A stretch of 64,000 nucleotides of DNA from Coffea arabica (lineage: Eukaryota; Streptophyta; Magnoliopsida; Gentianales; Rubiaceae): contig NC_092322.1 of assembly GCF_036785885.1 (NCBI RefSeq), positions 36,229,994-36,293,993 on the forward strand. Reading direction: 5' to 3'. The notes beneath the pieces are model-generated. The model was not told the DNA's origin. It was given only the letters and a program-made list of their open reading frames with translations, and searched no databases. Position 1 is the stretch's first letter. The number at the start of each line of letters is the position of its first letter. Shown here piece after piece: positions 52,147-63,319 of this stretch. The position numbers were made by a program, and so were the translations under genes.

Positions 52147-52716
52147 TGAAGGTGTGATTTTTGGGTAAGTAACCGAGCTGAATTAGCGAGGTCTTTTCTT
52201 AGGCGAGGCAGCGTTATACTGGATGTTCTTTGGCCGAAGTAAGAGGCGGGGCTTTATCCCCTGGGATCACTCCGACGATCAAGTCAATTATGTGAGAATA
52301 ATAATAGATATGGATGTAACAGTACGCTTACTTGTTTGGAAAGAAGGAAGGGGTATTTATAAGGAGCAGGGTGGAGGGAAAGACAACAGGTTTAAACCCA
52401 CGGGCCCCACGCCCTGCATCTTACGACTCTGACCTGCACTTTGCGACTCTGACCTGACACGCAGCAGTGGCCCAGGCTTTATGCCATGTGACCACATGCA
52501 TTCCCGATAAAGTGAAGCCATGTGGCCTTCCAGTTAAGGCAGTGGATACTAATAGCTTGTTAGTTCAGCTGACCTCATCCAGGTGCTGATACGGTACTTA
52601 GCATCCTCAGTACGGAGTAGCGGGGTTCGGCGTGGACGATCTCGGGCCGAGGTGAGCTCACTCACGGACTTCATCGAGGGTAGTCCGGGGTGAGTAAGCC
52701 GAGGTGACCGTCCTCA
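52147..52716 (-). mobile_element. Solo LTR of a Tat-type element
   Basis: On the minus strand it starts TGAGGACGGTCACC, carries TATAAATACC and the ttgatcgtcggagtgatccc block, and ends CACACCTTCA, paralleling the complete element's LTR. No internal region is attached. Flanks CCATA (52142-52146) and CCTTA (52717-52721) are a 5-bp target duplication with one mismatch; unit A has the empty site AAGCCTTACAAAAGG near 21100. Solo LTRs arise by recombination between an element's two LTRs. Confidence 0.88.
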
Positions 52717-53012
52717 CCTTACAAAAGGAAAAGAAATGAAGGGAAGGTTAGAAAGTTGAATTAAAAACCTTATAATTTTTTTATTAATGTCTTCCAATTG
52801 GATCGAAGCTTGAGATTCTAATCTATTAATGTTCACATTATAAGGCTTTTTCTATATAACATCGTAGGGCCGCACAATAAACAAACTAAAATGGACGGCG
52901 GATCCGCCCCTGTAATACAATACTATCGAAAAAAAATGTTAGTACCCAAAAACACACAACGGAAGCATATTGGACACGTATAGAAATATGTGGAAGAAGA
53001 GGAGTTTAATAA

Positions 53013-53948
53013 TACCAGGTTGTCGATGCCTGTGTAATAATAATAATTATCTTAAGTGCCAACAAAGTAATTTCGTGTCAATTCTAGTACTGGTGCAGGG
53101 ACTCTAAATGTGCAATAGGTTACTTGATTCACCCTGGTACCGAAGAGTTTGCTTGACCCGATATACCAGAATTTATTCACGAGAAATCTATAATTTGTAT
53201 ATAGGGCAAGTATGATCGTATCCTCAGGGACTGGGAGTAATTCGTTTCTACTAAAGTTCAAGTTATGGGGGGATTTTAAGGAAATTAACAATGAGCTATA
53301 CTAATCAAATGTTGCAGTCAAATAAGAATTAAATAACAACTAAATAGCAATAAGGTAAAAACTCAAACAGTATTAGACAGCTCTAGTCAAGAATCAACTT
53401 CGGAAATGGTTCTTCTAATTAATTGATCATCGATGCAATAATATTCCACATATAAATTGATAAACAAGTTATAATTGTCAAACAAACGATGACAATCAAT
53501 TTCTCCGTAATTATCGATAGCTAAGGTACAACCGTTAGCTATTGCCCTAATTGCAAAATAATCCTAAATACGACCATAGAATTAAATTTTACAATTGCCG
53601 TAAAACATAGAGAAACCCTGTTCTAACCAGACAACACGCTACGAGGATTGTCTACAAATTAGCCCATATATTTCCCTAACATAACCCTGATTATGCCAGT
53701 TGTCACTAATTTAGAACAATCAAACAATTACGGATTTAATTATTCTAATTGGCTCTAGGTTATTGAATTAATCTAACATTCGGGCACGGGACAATTGAAT
53801 AATACAACAACCATAAGAAAATAAAGCCGAAAATATACGAATACCAAGAAATAATAGGAAAACTAAAATTAGTTAGATCTCACAATTTATGTCGAACCAA
53901 ATCTTCCGTTGTTCCTTGACTAGAAAAAGGGATTTAGTTTATCCTTGT
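53013..53948. other. Unclassified repeat-like segment, no gene
   Basis: Begins exactly where unit B homology stops. The cctcagggactgggag and cgttgttccttgactag motifs are typical of plant gypsy non-coding regions, but I found no ends or frame. Possibly retrotransposon untranslated sequence. Confidence 0.35.
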
Positions 53949-54536
53949 TGAGGAGTGAGGGTGATAGTTTCGGCTCGGCCTTCCCATTTCGGCTTATTTC
54001 AAGACGGCTCCCCCATCCTGCTTGTCCATGTTCTGGATCACCCTACCGAGATGAGCCTTGCTCCGGCTCTACCAGTCATCCTGAACGCCTCGGCTATCGA
54101 GGCATTCATCGTGAAGTTTCATGACGCCTGATGGGACCACTGAGGCCAGGTCACAGTCTGATGCCTGCAGAGGGGCAAGACATTTGATAGGACCTGCCTA
54201 ACAGGCCTGGTGGGACAGACTGACATGCTCAGTCTGTCAGGGCATGGGAATTTGATCCCGACCGCCATTTCTCTCCATTTGTCCCCTATAAATACAAGGA
54301 GGTTACTCAGAAGGAGGGAATTTTTCCTTTTTGGTTCCTACAAGGTATATTGTCTACAAACCCTTTAAAAAGACTATCCTCCAATAGAAACTAACTAGAC
54401 CGTCGGAGGTAAACCGAGGGACTTTATCCCATCTCTAACACTTTGAGCAGGTGACTTTTGTGAGGCCGTACCCACTTCAAGAGAGAGTTACTCCCGCATT
54501 CAGGTACCGTCCATTGAACTCGAAAATCACCTCTTC
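53949..54536 (+). repeat. 5' LTR of the decayed Tat relative
   Basis: 588 bp, TGAGGA start and TCTTCA end, TATA box TATAAATA at 54287-54294, followed by a primer site differing by one base from that of the complete element (GGCGTCG instead of GGCGCCG). Confidence 0.85.
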
Positions 54537-54574
54537 AATTGGCGTCGTCTGTGGGAACCCGAAAACATCAAAGG

Positions 54575-57447
54575 ATGAAACCTACGCGTTCTAAGAGCAG
54601 GAGGTTCTCACTATTGGAGCTGAGTCAGGTGCTGCAGCTCAACATGAAGATGTCTCTGGAGGACAGGGGTCCCTAGAGAATCAGACTACAAACGAAGAAG
54701 CCATAGCCCGAATGGCCGAGTTTGTATCTGAGAATCCTAATATTTTTGAAGAATTAGGGAGGTACTTCAAGAGGGAAGGCAAGCAAAAAGCTGAATCCTC
54801 TAAGAGAAAGTCGGATGAGTCTCCCGAACTCCCATCTGATGAGGAATCCGAGGGGAAACCTTCAATCAAGAGTACTCCGAAGCCGATCTCCTCTAAGGCC
54901 ACCTCTAGGATTGGCTCCATTTCTAAGGCATTCTCAAGGGGCCTACTAGGGAAATGAGTCAAGGAGGAACCTCGGCACTCAGGAAGGCCAGGAATGGACT
55001 ACATGAGGGTTCCGCCTTTCATGGACGACATCAATGAGGAGAGGCTCCCCTCAAACTTCAAATTGCCCACCATACCATCTTATGATGGCCGAGGTGACTC
55101 GGAGGACCACATTCATGCCTTCATCTTGGCATTCCGATTGTATTATATTCCCGATCCGGTCATCTGCCGGGCTTTTTCAGTATTCTTGCAGGGGACAGCT
55201 CGAAAATGGTTTTGGGGTCTGGAACCTAGGAGCATCTCCACTCTAGGAGAATTGGTGGACAAATTTCTCCATCTATTTATCTCTTCCAAACCGACGACGA
55301 GGACCTCGGCTTATCTATTAAATATACAACAGAATCCAGGGGAGTTCCTCAATGCTTATGTGCAGAGGTTTTAAGATGAAAGCGTGCAGATACCTGATCT
55401 TAATGAGCAGGTAACCATAGCCGCCTTCACCAATGGGTTTGTTATCGGGGTGTTTAACACCGCGATACACAAGAAGTATCCCCGGATGCTTCGAGAGCTC
55501 TAGAAAAAGGTCAAAAAAGGCATACAGGCCGAAAACCTGAACCGTTTGAAAAAGGAAACTCAGGTGGCACGCCCCAGGCATGATCCCCGAAAAAAGAATG
55601 AATTAGGCCGAGGTGATGCTAGTGCTATGGGTGATTTCCATAACTCTGGCCGAGACCGTCGGAGCGTTTTTGACAAAATTGCCAAGGAAAAGTCAGCCGT
55701 TCCAGATTCCAATCTGACCTCTGAACACTAATTGTTCCCATATCCTTGCCATCATGGAGCAGAATCGCCTCGGACGGGCTCCTCCCAGAATGGCTGGAAG
55801 AAGGGAAAAGAGGAATACCAACCTCTACTGTGCCTATCACCGGGACATTGGGCACGAAATCGAGGATTGCAATGACCTGAAAAGAGATATCGAGGAACTG
55901 ATTAAGTGGGGGTACTTGAAGCAATTCGTCCGTAGAGACGAAGACAATACGAGTGACCCTCACCGCAACCACTAGGGCGAACCGTGTCTGGAAAGTAGCC
56001 GAGGTGAACCCCGTCGAGAGAACCGAAGAGGGTCCAGAAGCAGCTGCTGAAGAAGTCTAGGGAAACGAAGAATCCTTCCCGAGATGGATCCCCTGGCTAT
56101 GGGCTAGATTATGAGCCAAACATAGTCGGGGTCATTAACACTATAGCCGGAGGTCTGACGGGAGGAGATAGCCAAAACTCCCAGAAGAGGACCTATAGAC
56201 AGGTCAATTCAGATCAGGCCGAGACGAGTTCCTGCCTTACAAAAACAATCACCTATAGCCCAAGTGACCCTGTTCCGACTGCGTCCAGCAGTCACGAAAC
56301 CTTGGTGATTGAGTTGCTCACCAATAATTACCTCGTGAAGAAGGTGTATGTTGACCTCGCAAGTTCGGTGGACGTCATGTACCATCGGGCTTTGAAAAAC
56401 CTAAAATTGACAAGAGATCAGCTCATACCCGTGAGAACTCCGGTAGTAGGGTTCGGGGGGCATGCTGTTCACTTTGAAGGGATGATTACAATGATGGTGA
56501 CAGTGGGATGACATCATCGGTGCCGAATCGTTCCCATCAACTTTATTGTGGTCAAAGCTAATTCCCCGTATAATCTGCTCATAGGGCGACCTACCCTATA
56601 TGCGCTGCGGGCGGTGTACTCAACGTACCACTTAATTTTCAAGTTCCCCACGCCAGCAGGCATAGCCGAGGTCAGCAATGATGTCTGTGCCGTTAGAGAA
56701 TGCTACCTCGCCACCCTCTAGGCAGCCTCTTCGTCATCGGCCGAACTGAAAATCGAGGGTAAGAGATGTCACATCCTCTCGATCGACTGCATAGACTCTT
56801 AACGATCCGGGAAGCTTGAAAAGCTGGAGACCGGTGATGAGGTCGAAGAAGTCCTTTTGGATCCTTCAAAACCCGAGCAAACCATCTGCGTCGGCGCTAG
56901 TTTGCCCAAGCCACTTAAGGGCGATGTGGTTAATCTTCTCAAAGAGTACCAGGATGTCTTTGCTTGGACTGCTGATTAGGTCGTGGGAGTATCCTACCAC
57001 CTCATGGTACATGAACTGAATGTTGACCCATGAGCGAAGCCTGTTAAGCAGAAAAGGAGACACTTCGACTCGGAACGTGGTAAAGCCGTGACTGAAGAGG
57101 TGGATAAACTCTTGCGGACACAGATGATTAAAGAAGTGCAATACCCCACCTGACTGTCCAACCCTGTCATGGTTAAGAAGGACGCCGGAGGGTGGAGAAT
57201 GTGTATGGACTTTGCGGATCTGAATAAGGTTGGTTCAAAAGATTATTACCCACTGCCAAAGATAGACACCTTGGTTGATTCGGCTGTAGGTTACAAGATC
57301 CTCTGTTTCCTAGATGCCTTCAAAGGCTATCATCAGATAGGAATAAGTAAAGAAAATCAGGAAAAGACGGTCTTTTTCACAGAGATTGTAACCTCGTGTT
57401 GGGGCTAGTACTTGCGGCTCGGAGATTGAAACCTTATTTAGCTCACT
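54575..57447 (+). pseudogene. Gag-pol remnant of the Tat relative
   Basis: Stepwise similarity to 28711-31490 of the complete element: MAEFVSENPNIFEELGRYFK (54712), gag core (54994-55374), knuckle YCAYHRDIGHEIEDC (about 55827), protease region VDLASSVDV (56347), RT WRMCMDFADLNK (about 57190) to HQIGISKENQEK. At least ten in-frame stops or shifts interrupt it (for example after GLLGK at 54957, after QRF at 55374, at 56511 and at the YPT-stop-LSNPV position near 57153). Several are W, R or Q codons changed to stops. Protease has DLA in place of the D-x-G active site. Not functional. Confidence 0.88.
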
Positions 57448-60400
57448 TGTGACAGCCCCACCTCAGCCTAAGGCGAACCAAAGGGTTCCGCGGACCGCCT
57501 GCCCAATTTTCGCCAGGACTACGGAGTCGATACACACAAACCCAACATAGTATGCGCGAAAGGATCCAAAGAAAACGAACAATCGGAAACTACATATATT
57601 TACATCGGAGTCTTGAACAAAGGAACCAAAATACAAGCCAAAGTATTCATGCTACACAAAATATAATTAGAGTTTCAGTTACAGAGGAGCATAAGCAAGA
57701 GAAGTCCTACAACTAGCTCAACTCTTTTCTTCCAAAAATCTTGGTTTCAAAACATGGAACCCTGTAAGGAAAACAAAGGTAACAGAAAGGGGTGAGTTTG
57801 CGCTCAATGAGGTACCAAACATATAGGGGTAAAATCATGGCCTTTCACGTTTAACCAATCAGATACATATACCAGATATAAAGGAAAGCAATTAGACACA
57901 GTGATTCAAAGAAAAGGATACAAGTGACTCTTAGGAGCCAGATTTCCATTTGCAGTACTTGATCCGAACCCGTTGACTTTCCGTCAACATAGATAGAACC
58001 AACATGTCCGTAGACCCCACTTTACACCAATTTCCGTCCACCAAACATACCCCTACCGGGCCCGAACTTCATTCAGAAACAGTAATGGTAATACTCGAGT
58101 ATACCGGAATCAAGAGTCTCAATACCCAAAGATCCCAAAACAGACTATCGTGGTTCGTTATCTAATCGATCAGACCCTTGCCAACCCGACTTGAGTAACT
58201 AACCACAGGTGTTGACCTCAGAGGTCACAGAAAGGTCGTTGGATACCAGTCTCCAAACGACGTCCGAACAGATTCAGATACAGTTAACAGATCATACACA
58301 GTAAATAGACATATGGACAGACAAGAGAACGAGTGTGATAAAGTACACCCTCATCTCAAACAGAATAAACAGATAGTGCAGTCATTTAAATCGCAGATTG
58401 CAAGGGTAGAAACCAAGTTAAACAGCAAATGAGGGGAGTAGTACACTCACCGGTTCAAGTACAGATACTTCAAAAGTTTTCACTTCAAACTGGCTTTAAT
58501 CGCCAAGAAACCCTAAAATCATCAAAGTAAAACAATTAAAGGTTTCACTTCCAAAATCGAGTAAACGGAATGTCCAAGTGAGACTCGACTACATGTCGTA
58601 CGTCTTTCCAGGTTAAGTACTAGCACAAAAGAATAAACTATGACTTTTGAACAAAAAGATAACAGTTAGTCCTAGGGTTACAAACAACCCCCAAAACCCC
58701 TCATTTGTACTAAGATCAACTCAATTGAAGGAATCGTGTAGCCCTAAAATTTTGGGCAGCATGCCCTTTGTATTTACCTATTTTCCCCAACCACTTATGG
58801 CTTCATTATTTTCCTCAATCAATCCCAAAGTCATACGCAATATAAATTCATCACAACAGCCAGTCAATAGGTTCAAAATCATTCAAGTACAAAATTTAGC
58901 TAGGAAAATGACCGGAAATGAAAGTTAAGCCCTAAAACCCAAAAACAGTTTTGACGTCGTTTAGCGTATTGGACACAACCGGCGCTACGATTATCGGATG
59001 GATGTGCAATATACACCGTTTTGAAGCTAAATAAAAGGGCTACAATGTTGAAGAGGGACACTCAGTCTAGTTTGTAGTGCAACTAGATGAAAACTTCAAT
59101 GTACCAAACCAGAACCGCATAAACAGGTTAGCGAACTATTCTGGTTAAATAACCATAATTCAGCTACCAGAGTCCAATTCAAGTGATTCCAAAGCTATCC
59201 GAAAGCTAAGATACCAGGCTATATTTCTTAATAAGACATCAACAACCAAATCAGTAGTATTCCCGATCAAACTAACCAATTACAGAAGTGGATTATCAGT
59301 TTCGGACAGAAACAGGGCAGCAGGGGTATTTCGATCTTTTCATAGGCTATGTTGCTCTGATTGGGTTGAGATTTTGTAGGCAACTATAAAATATCATTCT
59401 CTACAACTTTCATGTTTCAACCCAAGGATAATTCAGTCTCTAACTAGGGGAAACAGTACCAGTCAGAATGGGGTTAATTGAAACCCTAATTCCAAAATTT
59501 CCTTTCAAAGCGAAAATTTTCAGCAAATAGCCACAATTTACGCACTATAGCTTCATTCTAAACCATTCCCGACCATCATCCATGGTCACACAATATTAAA
59601 CATATAAAAATAGAAAAATCATGAATAAATAGAAAAATTCACCAATTTCAACCAAAATCATGAAATAGCCCACAAAATCACCTCTTAGACTACCACAAGC
59701 CACTAATTAAATATCATTAGATAGAAAAGAGAGATTCCTTAGCTACTCACCTTGCAACCAAAGAAAGGAGACAACTTAGTACCTTAGCCTTCCAAACCAC
59801 TTTACTAACCACCTTACAATCACTAAATTAAGGATTTTTATGGAGAAATTAAAAATTTAAACGGTTGGTTTGATAGATTGAGCAAGATTGGAGCAAGAAA
59901 TTTGAGAACTTTTTCCTTTCTTTTTTCTTGAAGATATTCGGCCATAAGGATGAAGAAAATGATGAATTGTTGGTCGATTTTGATTAATTGGTAAAGGTAA
60001 GTAAGATGGTCAAAATCAAGAATAAACCACAAGGTGACACTTGTCACCCTTATTTAATGCAACTCTATTCTTTTGTCTCTCCAATGATAATCCATCTAGG
60101 TAACTTCTAATTATCTCCTTATACCTGATAAATTAAACCCGGTATACACAACTTAATATAATTGGCCGAATTTTCTCAAACTTACCGCACTAGTGGGTCT
60201 CTGTAAGCCCCGATGCAACCAAAATACTCAACCAAACAAGTAATCAAGTAAATACAATGACAAAGAATATAAGCAATTTTAAAGCACAAAATAGAGTAAC
60301 AATAAAGTAAAAGAAATTCAAACCAATCAAATTCCCAAGCTTCTTCCAAACTTGGAGTTGAATCCACCAAATAGTTTCTTCAAGTGATGGTAGTGCTAAC

Positions 60401-61392
60401 CAACTTGTACAAGTGAAGGCTCACTCCTTCCTCACCTCAAACATACTTTGGTTGAGCAAAGAAATTTTACTACTCTCCAAGTAAACCCTCAACTAGCTAC
60501 AATTGAAAGCTTACCCATTCAATTAAGAACTACTTTATACAAGTGAGGCAACCTTTATCAAGGTTTTACCACTCCAAGTGATAGGTTCACCTTCACCAAG
60601 GTTTTACTCCTCCTAGAGAGTAACCTTCACTTGAGCAACCTCACAACCCAACTTTCCCAACTCCTTATACAACCAACAAAGAATATTTCTACTCAAAGAT
60701 CTCACTTGTAAGCTTGTATTTAGTGTTGGCCAAAAAGTCCGTGTCTTCTTGTGCTTTGGGGTATTTATAGAAGGTGAGAAATGGCTCCAAAAGGCTCTCC
60801 AACGGTCAAATGTTAAATGCTGTCGAAACTAGCCGTTGGCCTGTCGGACGTCCGAACCATTTGCTCTGCGTCCGAACCATTTGTTCTGCGTCCGAACCCT
60901 GCGTCCAATAGAAATCAGAATGTTCAACGTTCATTCTTTTTGTGTCGGACGGCCGAAGCAATGAATGAGCGTCCGATCCAAGCGTCCGAAGAGTATCGTC
61001 GTCAGTTGGACGACCGATCCTCTATCGAGCGCCCGATACTCTACGTCCGAACCTTCATATTTCTTAACTTCTCTTTGATTCAAATCTTTTCGATTCTCTT
61101 TTGGATCAATGACCTGTTCTAAGAAATTTCTCACATAAAAACATTAGTCCAAATCTACATTTTGGTTTGTTAATCATCAAAACCAAGGACTGATCAACCA
61201 AGATCAACAGTCCCACATCCGGTATACACTCTTAAAACCTTATAAACTAACTTATACTAGAAAAAAATGATTTCAAAACCATCTTTACTCATAAAAATTA
61301 TTTTCACAATTTTTCAAATAAATAAAATGTGGAAAAACGTGCAATTAATAGAAAATAAAACCTAGCAATTAAGAAAATTACGGGTTCTCACA
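57448..61392 (-). repeat. 3' LTR of the Del-like element (with nested insertion)
   Basis: Starts on the minus strand TGTGAGAACCCG and ends GGGGCTGTCACA. 3945 bp including an apparent nested insertion at 60150-61218, so the LTR itself is about 2.9 kb. Plus-strand frames inside it, such as 58647-58928, are not credible genes. Confidence 0.85.
60150..61218 (-). mobile_element. Nested insertion inside the Del-like LTR
   Basis: Bounded by direct copies of CCGGTATACAC (60139-60149 and 61219-61229). On the minus strand it begins TGTGGGACTGTTGATC and soon has TTGGTTTTGATGATTAACAA, a form common at the start of Ty1/copia LTRs. It includes several GTCCGAACC/GTCGGACG words at 60845-61050. Likely a copia solo LTR, but the 11-bp flank match is longer than the usual 5 bp, so identity is uncertain. 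Confidence 0.45.
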
Positions 61393-61410
61393 CTCTCTCC
61401 CCCTTAAAGA
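61393..61410 (-). other. Polypurine tract of the Del-like element
   Basis: On the minus strand TTTAAGGGGGAGAGAG immediately before the TGTGAGAACC start of the LTR; preceded by the attttgaggacgaaatttc block typical of the pol 3' end in this lineage. Confidence 0.85.
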
Positions 61411-61434
61411 AATTTCGTCCTCAAAATTTTCTTA

Positions 61435-62640
61435 TCAACGGAATCTTTCAAAATCTAAGGTACCTTCTACGTCCTCAAACGAGTCAGGGATCTGATGGTA
61501 CTCTAAAGAATATATCCGAGCCGGTATTTTCAATCCAGTCCCTTCCTTTTCCGACTGTCTAGGGTTAGTCTTAGTTGGTTGCGGGGTCCCTTTTTCTTTT
61601 CGTAATCGAACTGGGCAGTCAACAATCTGATGATCGGTACTTCCGCAGCGCAGACATTTTCCCTCTTTCTTCCAACAATTTGCCTCCGTATGATTTGGCC
61701 CTCCGCAATATTCACAGAGACCACGAGTAGCAGAGACCGGTCCCCCCTGAGAGACATCACGCGACACCCCCGGTTGTCGTACTCCCCCATTTTCCTTTCC
61801 AATCTTAGGGGATATACTTGTACCTTTTTGCTCAGAGCTACTCCCGGGAAAGCCCCTTTTCTTGACTTGAAAGTTTTTCACCTGCAACCTAGCATTCTCT
61901 ACTCGTTGCGCCTTCTCTACGGCATCGCTGAAGGCGTTAATTTGGGATATGGCTAGATCTTCCTGGAACTCCACGTTCATATCCTAGACGAATCGCCGTA
62001 TTCTTCGTTGCTCGGCCACGATAAGTTCGGGTGCGAATTTGGATAGCCGAGTGAATTGGCTCTCGTACTCAGCCATTGTCTGGGCCCCTTGACGAAACCG
62101 GATAAATTCATCCTCCTTTTGTTCTTGAACTAGAGGAGGGAAGAATTTAGCGTTGAACTCCCGCATAAAGTTCACCGAAGTCCTGGGCATTTGCTCTCGG
62201 TCCCACTTTTGTCGTATTACGTTCCATCGGGAACGGGCCGCCCCTTCCAGGTGAAAAACAGCAAAAGTCACATGCCGTTCCTCCGTGTAGTGCAGGACAG
62301 CAAAGATATTCACCATTTTCTCTAGTCACCTTTCGGCTACATCTGGATCGGGTCCCCCAATAAACTTTGGTGGGGCAAACTTCTGGAACCTCTCGACGGT
62401 CCAGTCCTCGCTCTCCACGTGATTACCAGGGTTCCCAGGGTTGGAGTTAGGATTGTGACCCTGTTGGTGCACCACTTGAGCTAGCAAATCAGTCATTTGC
62501 TGCATGGCAGCAGCTATTTGGATGTTGGGATCAACCCTAGGTTCAGGGTTTGGTCCAGACGAGATTCCCCCAGTGCCCCTTTCAGACGTGGGTTGCCTAA
62601 TTCCACGCCCGCAGTCTCGTCCACTACGAGTGCCCACCAT
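61435..62640 (-). pseudogene. Gag of the Del-like element, two nonsense codons
   Basis: Starts ATG at 62640 (MVGTRSGRDCGRG). One continuous frame broken by two stops: TGA at 62328-62326, where the family has Trp, and TAG at 61986-61984, where the family usually has Gln. It encodes the gag core (FAVFHLEGAARSRWN) and two CCHC knuckles, CEYCGGPNHTEANC and CLRCGSTDHQIVDC. After PARIYSLEYHQIPDSFEDVE, where protease normally begins, the frame ends within about 15 codons and meets the 3' end of the element. Capsid/nucleocapsid role in life; dead now. Confidence 0.88.
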
Positions 62641-63304
62641 TGATCTAAGTCAATCTAAGGTCGAGGTGCAAAGATAATATTAAAGATAAGTATAGGCATA
62701 AGCAAATAACAAGAGGTACTCACAGATCAAAAACATATATATACACACAACTGTACCGAACCAGTCACACAGTAGCAGTCAATTAGATACAAATATGAGA
62801 GATCCATGAAAGTAGCGGGGTCATCCAAAAGTACTATAGACAGACTAGTTCACGAGTACAAAAATAACTCACGAAAAGCTTTTCCCCCTCTAGGGCTCCG
62901 TCATAATCTACGAGAACAACCCCATTTATATCTTAATCAAGGTTGATCACGCTTAACTACACCTGAACAAATCACACGAAATTCCATAGAATGACATTTC
63001 TAGTTCGCCCAATCCTTTCTAACCTAGGCTCTCATCTCTTTCGTATCCGGGCGTAAGAATCCCATCTAAGATAATTCACAACTCGAGCCGGCCGGTCCCA
63101 AGCGTAAATCATCCATATTAAAGATTCCTACCCGACATACATACCTAACTTCCTCAAGTCCCATGATAAATATTTTTACACTTATGACATGCACGGTTCA
63201 TAGCTTACGCTCAAAAGAGCACTTATACCTTTCGACGCATTCACGAAAGCAGGACCATAACACCACTTGGCCCAAACTCTCTCCGCGCAGAGACCACGCG
63301 AAGT
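62641..63304 (-). other. Leader between primer site and gag
   Basis: Untranslated leader of the Del-like element on the minus strand. No frame or repeat noticed. Confidence 0.55.
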
Positions 63305-63319
63305 GGTTCTGATACCACC
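63305..63319 (-). other. Primer binding site (initiator-Met tRNA type)
   Basis: On the minus strand TGGTATCAGAAC follows the LTR end by three bases; it differs by one base from the usual TGGTATCAGAGC. Confidence 0.85.

Larger units (their letters stand above)
39950..53012 (+). repeat. Duplication unit B (carries NLR gene 2)
   Basis: Colinear with unit A (3101-21484) in the same orientation, as described there. Private insertions in B: 48147-49094, 51046-51905 and 52147-52716. Its right edge at 53012 is abrupt; the sequence beyond is unrelated to that following unit A. Confidence 0.85.
53949..57447 (+). mobile_element. Decayed, truncated Tat relative
   Basis: 5' LTR 53949-54536 (TGAGGAGTG...CCTCTTCA), primer site from 54538, then gag and part of pol, cut at 57447 by the Del-like LTR. 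A second internal deletion joins the RT (EKTVFFTE, about 57388) to RNase H sequence (about 57405-57445 resembles RRLKPYLAH). Close to but distinct from the complete element at 28087. Confidence 0.88.

Noticed and set aside
58647..58928. 93-codon plus-strand frame
   Set aside because: Inside and antisense to the Del-like LTR; not conserved in the left LTR copy.
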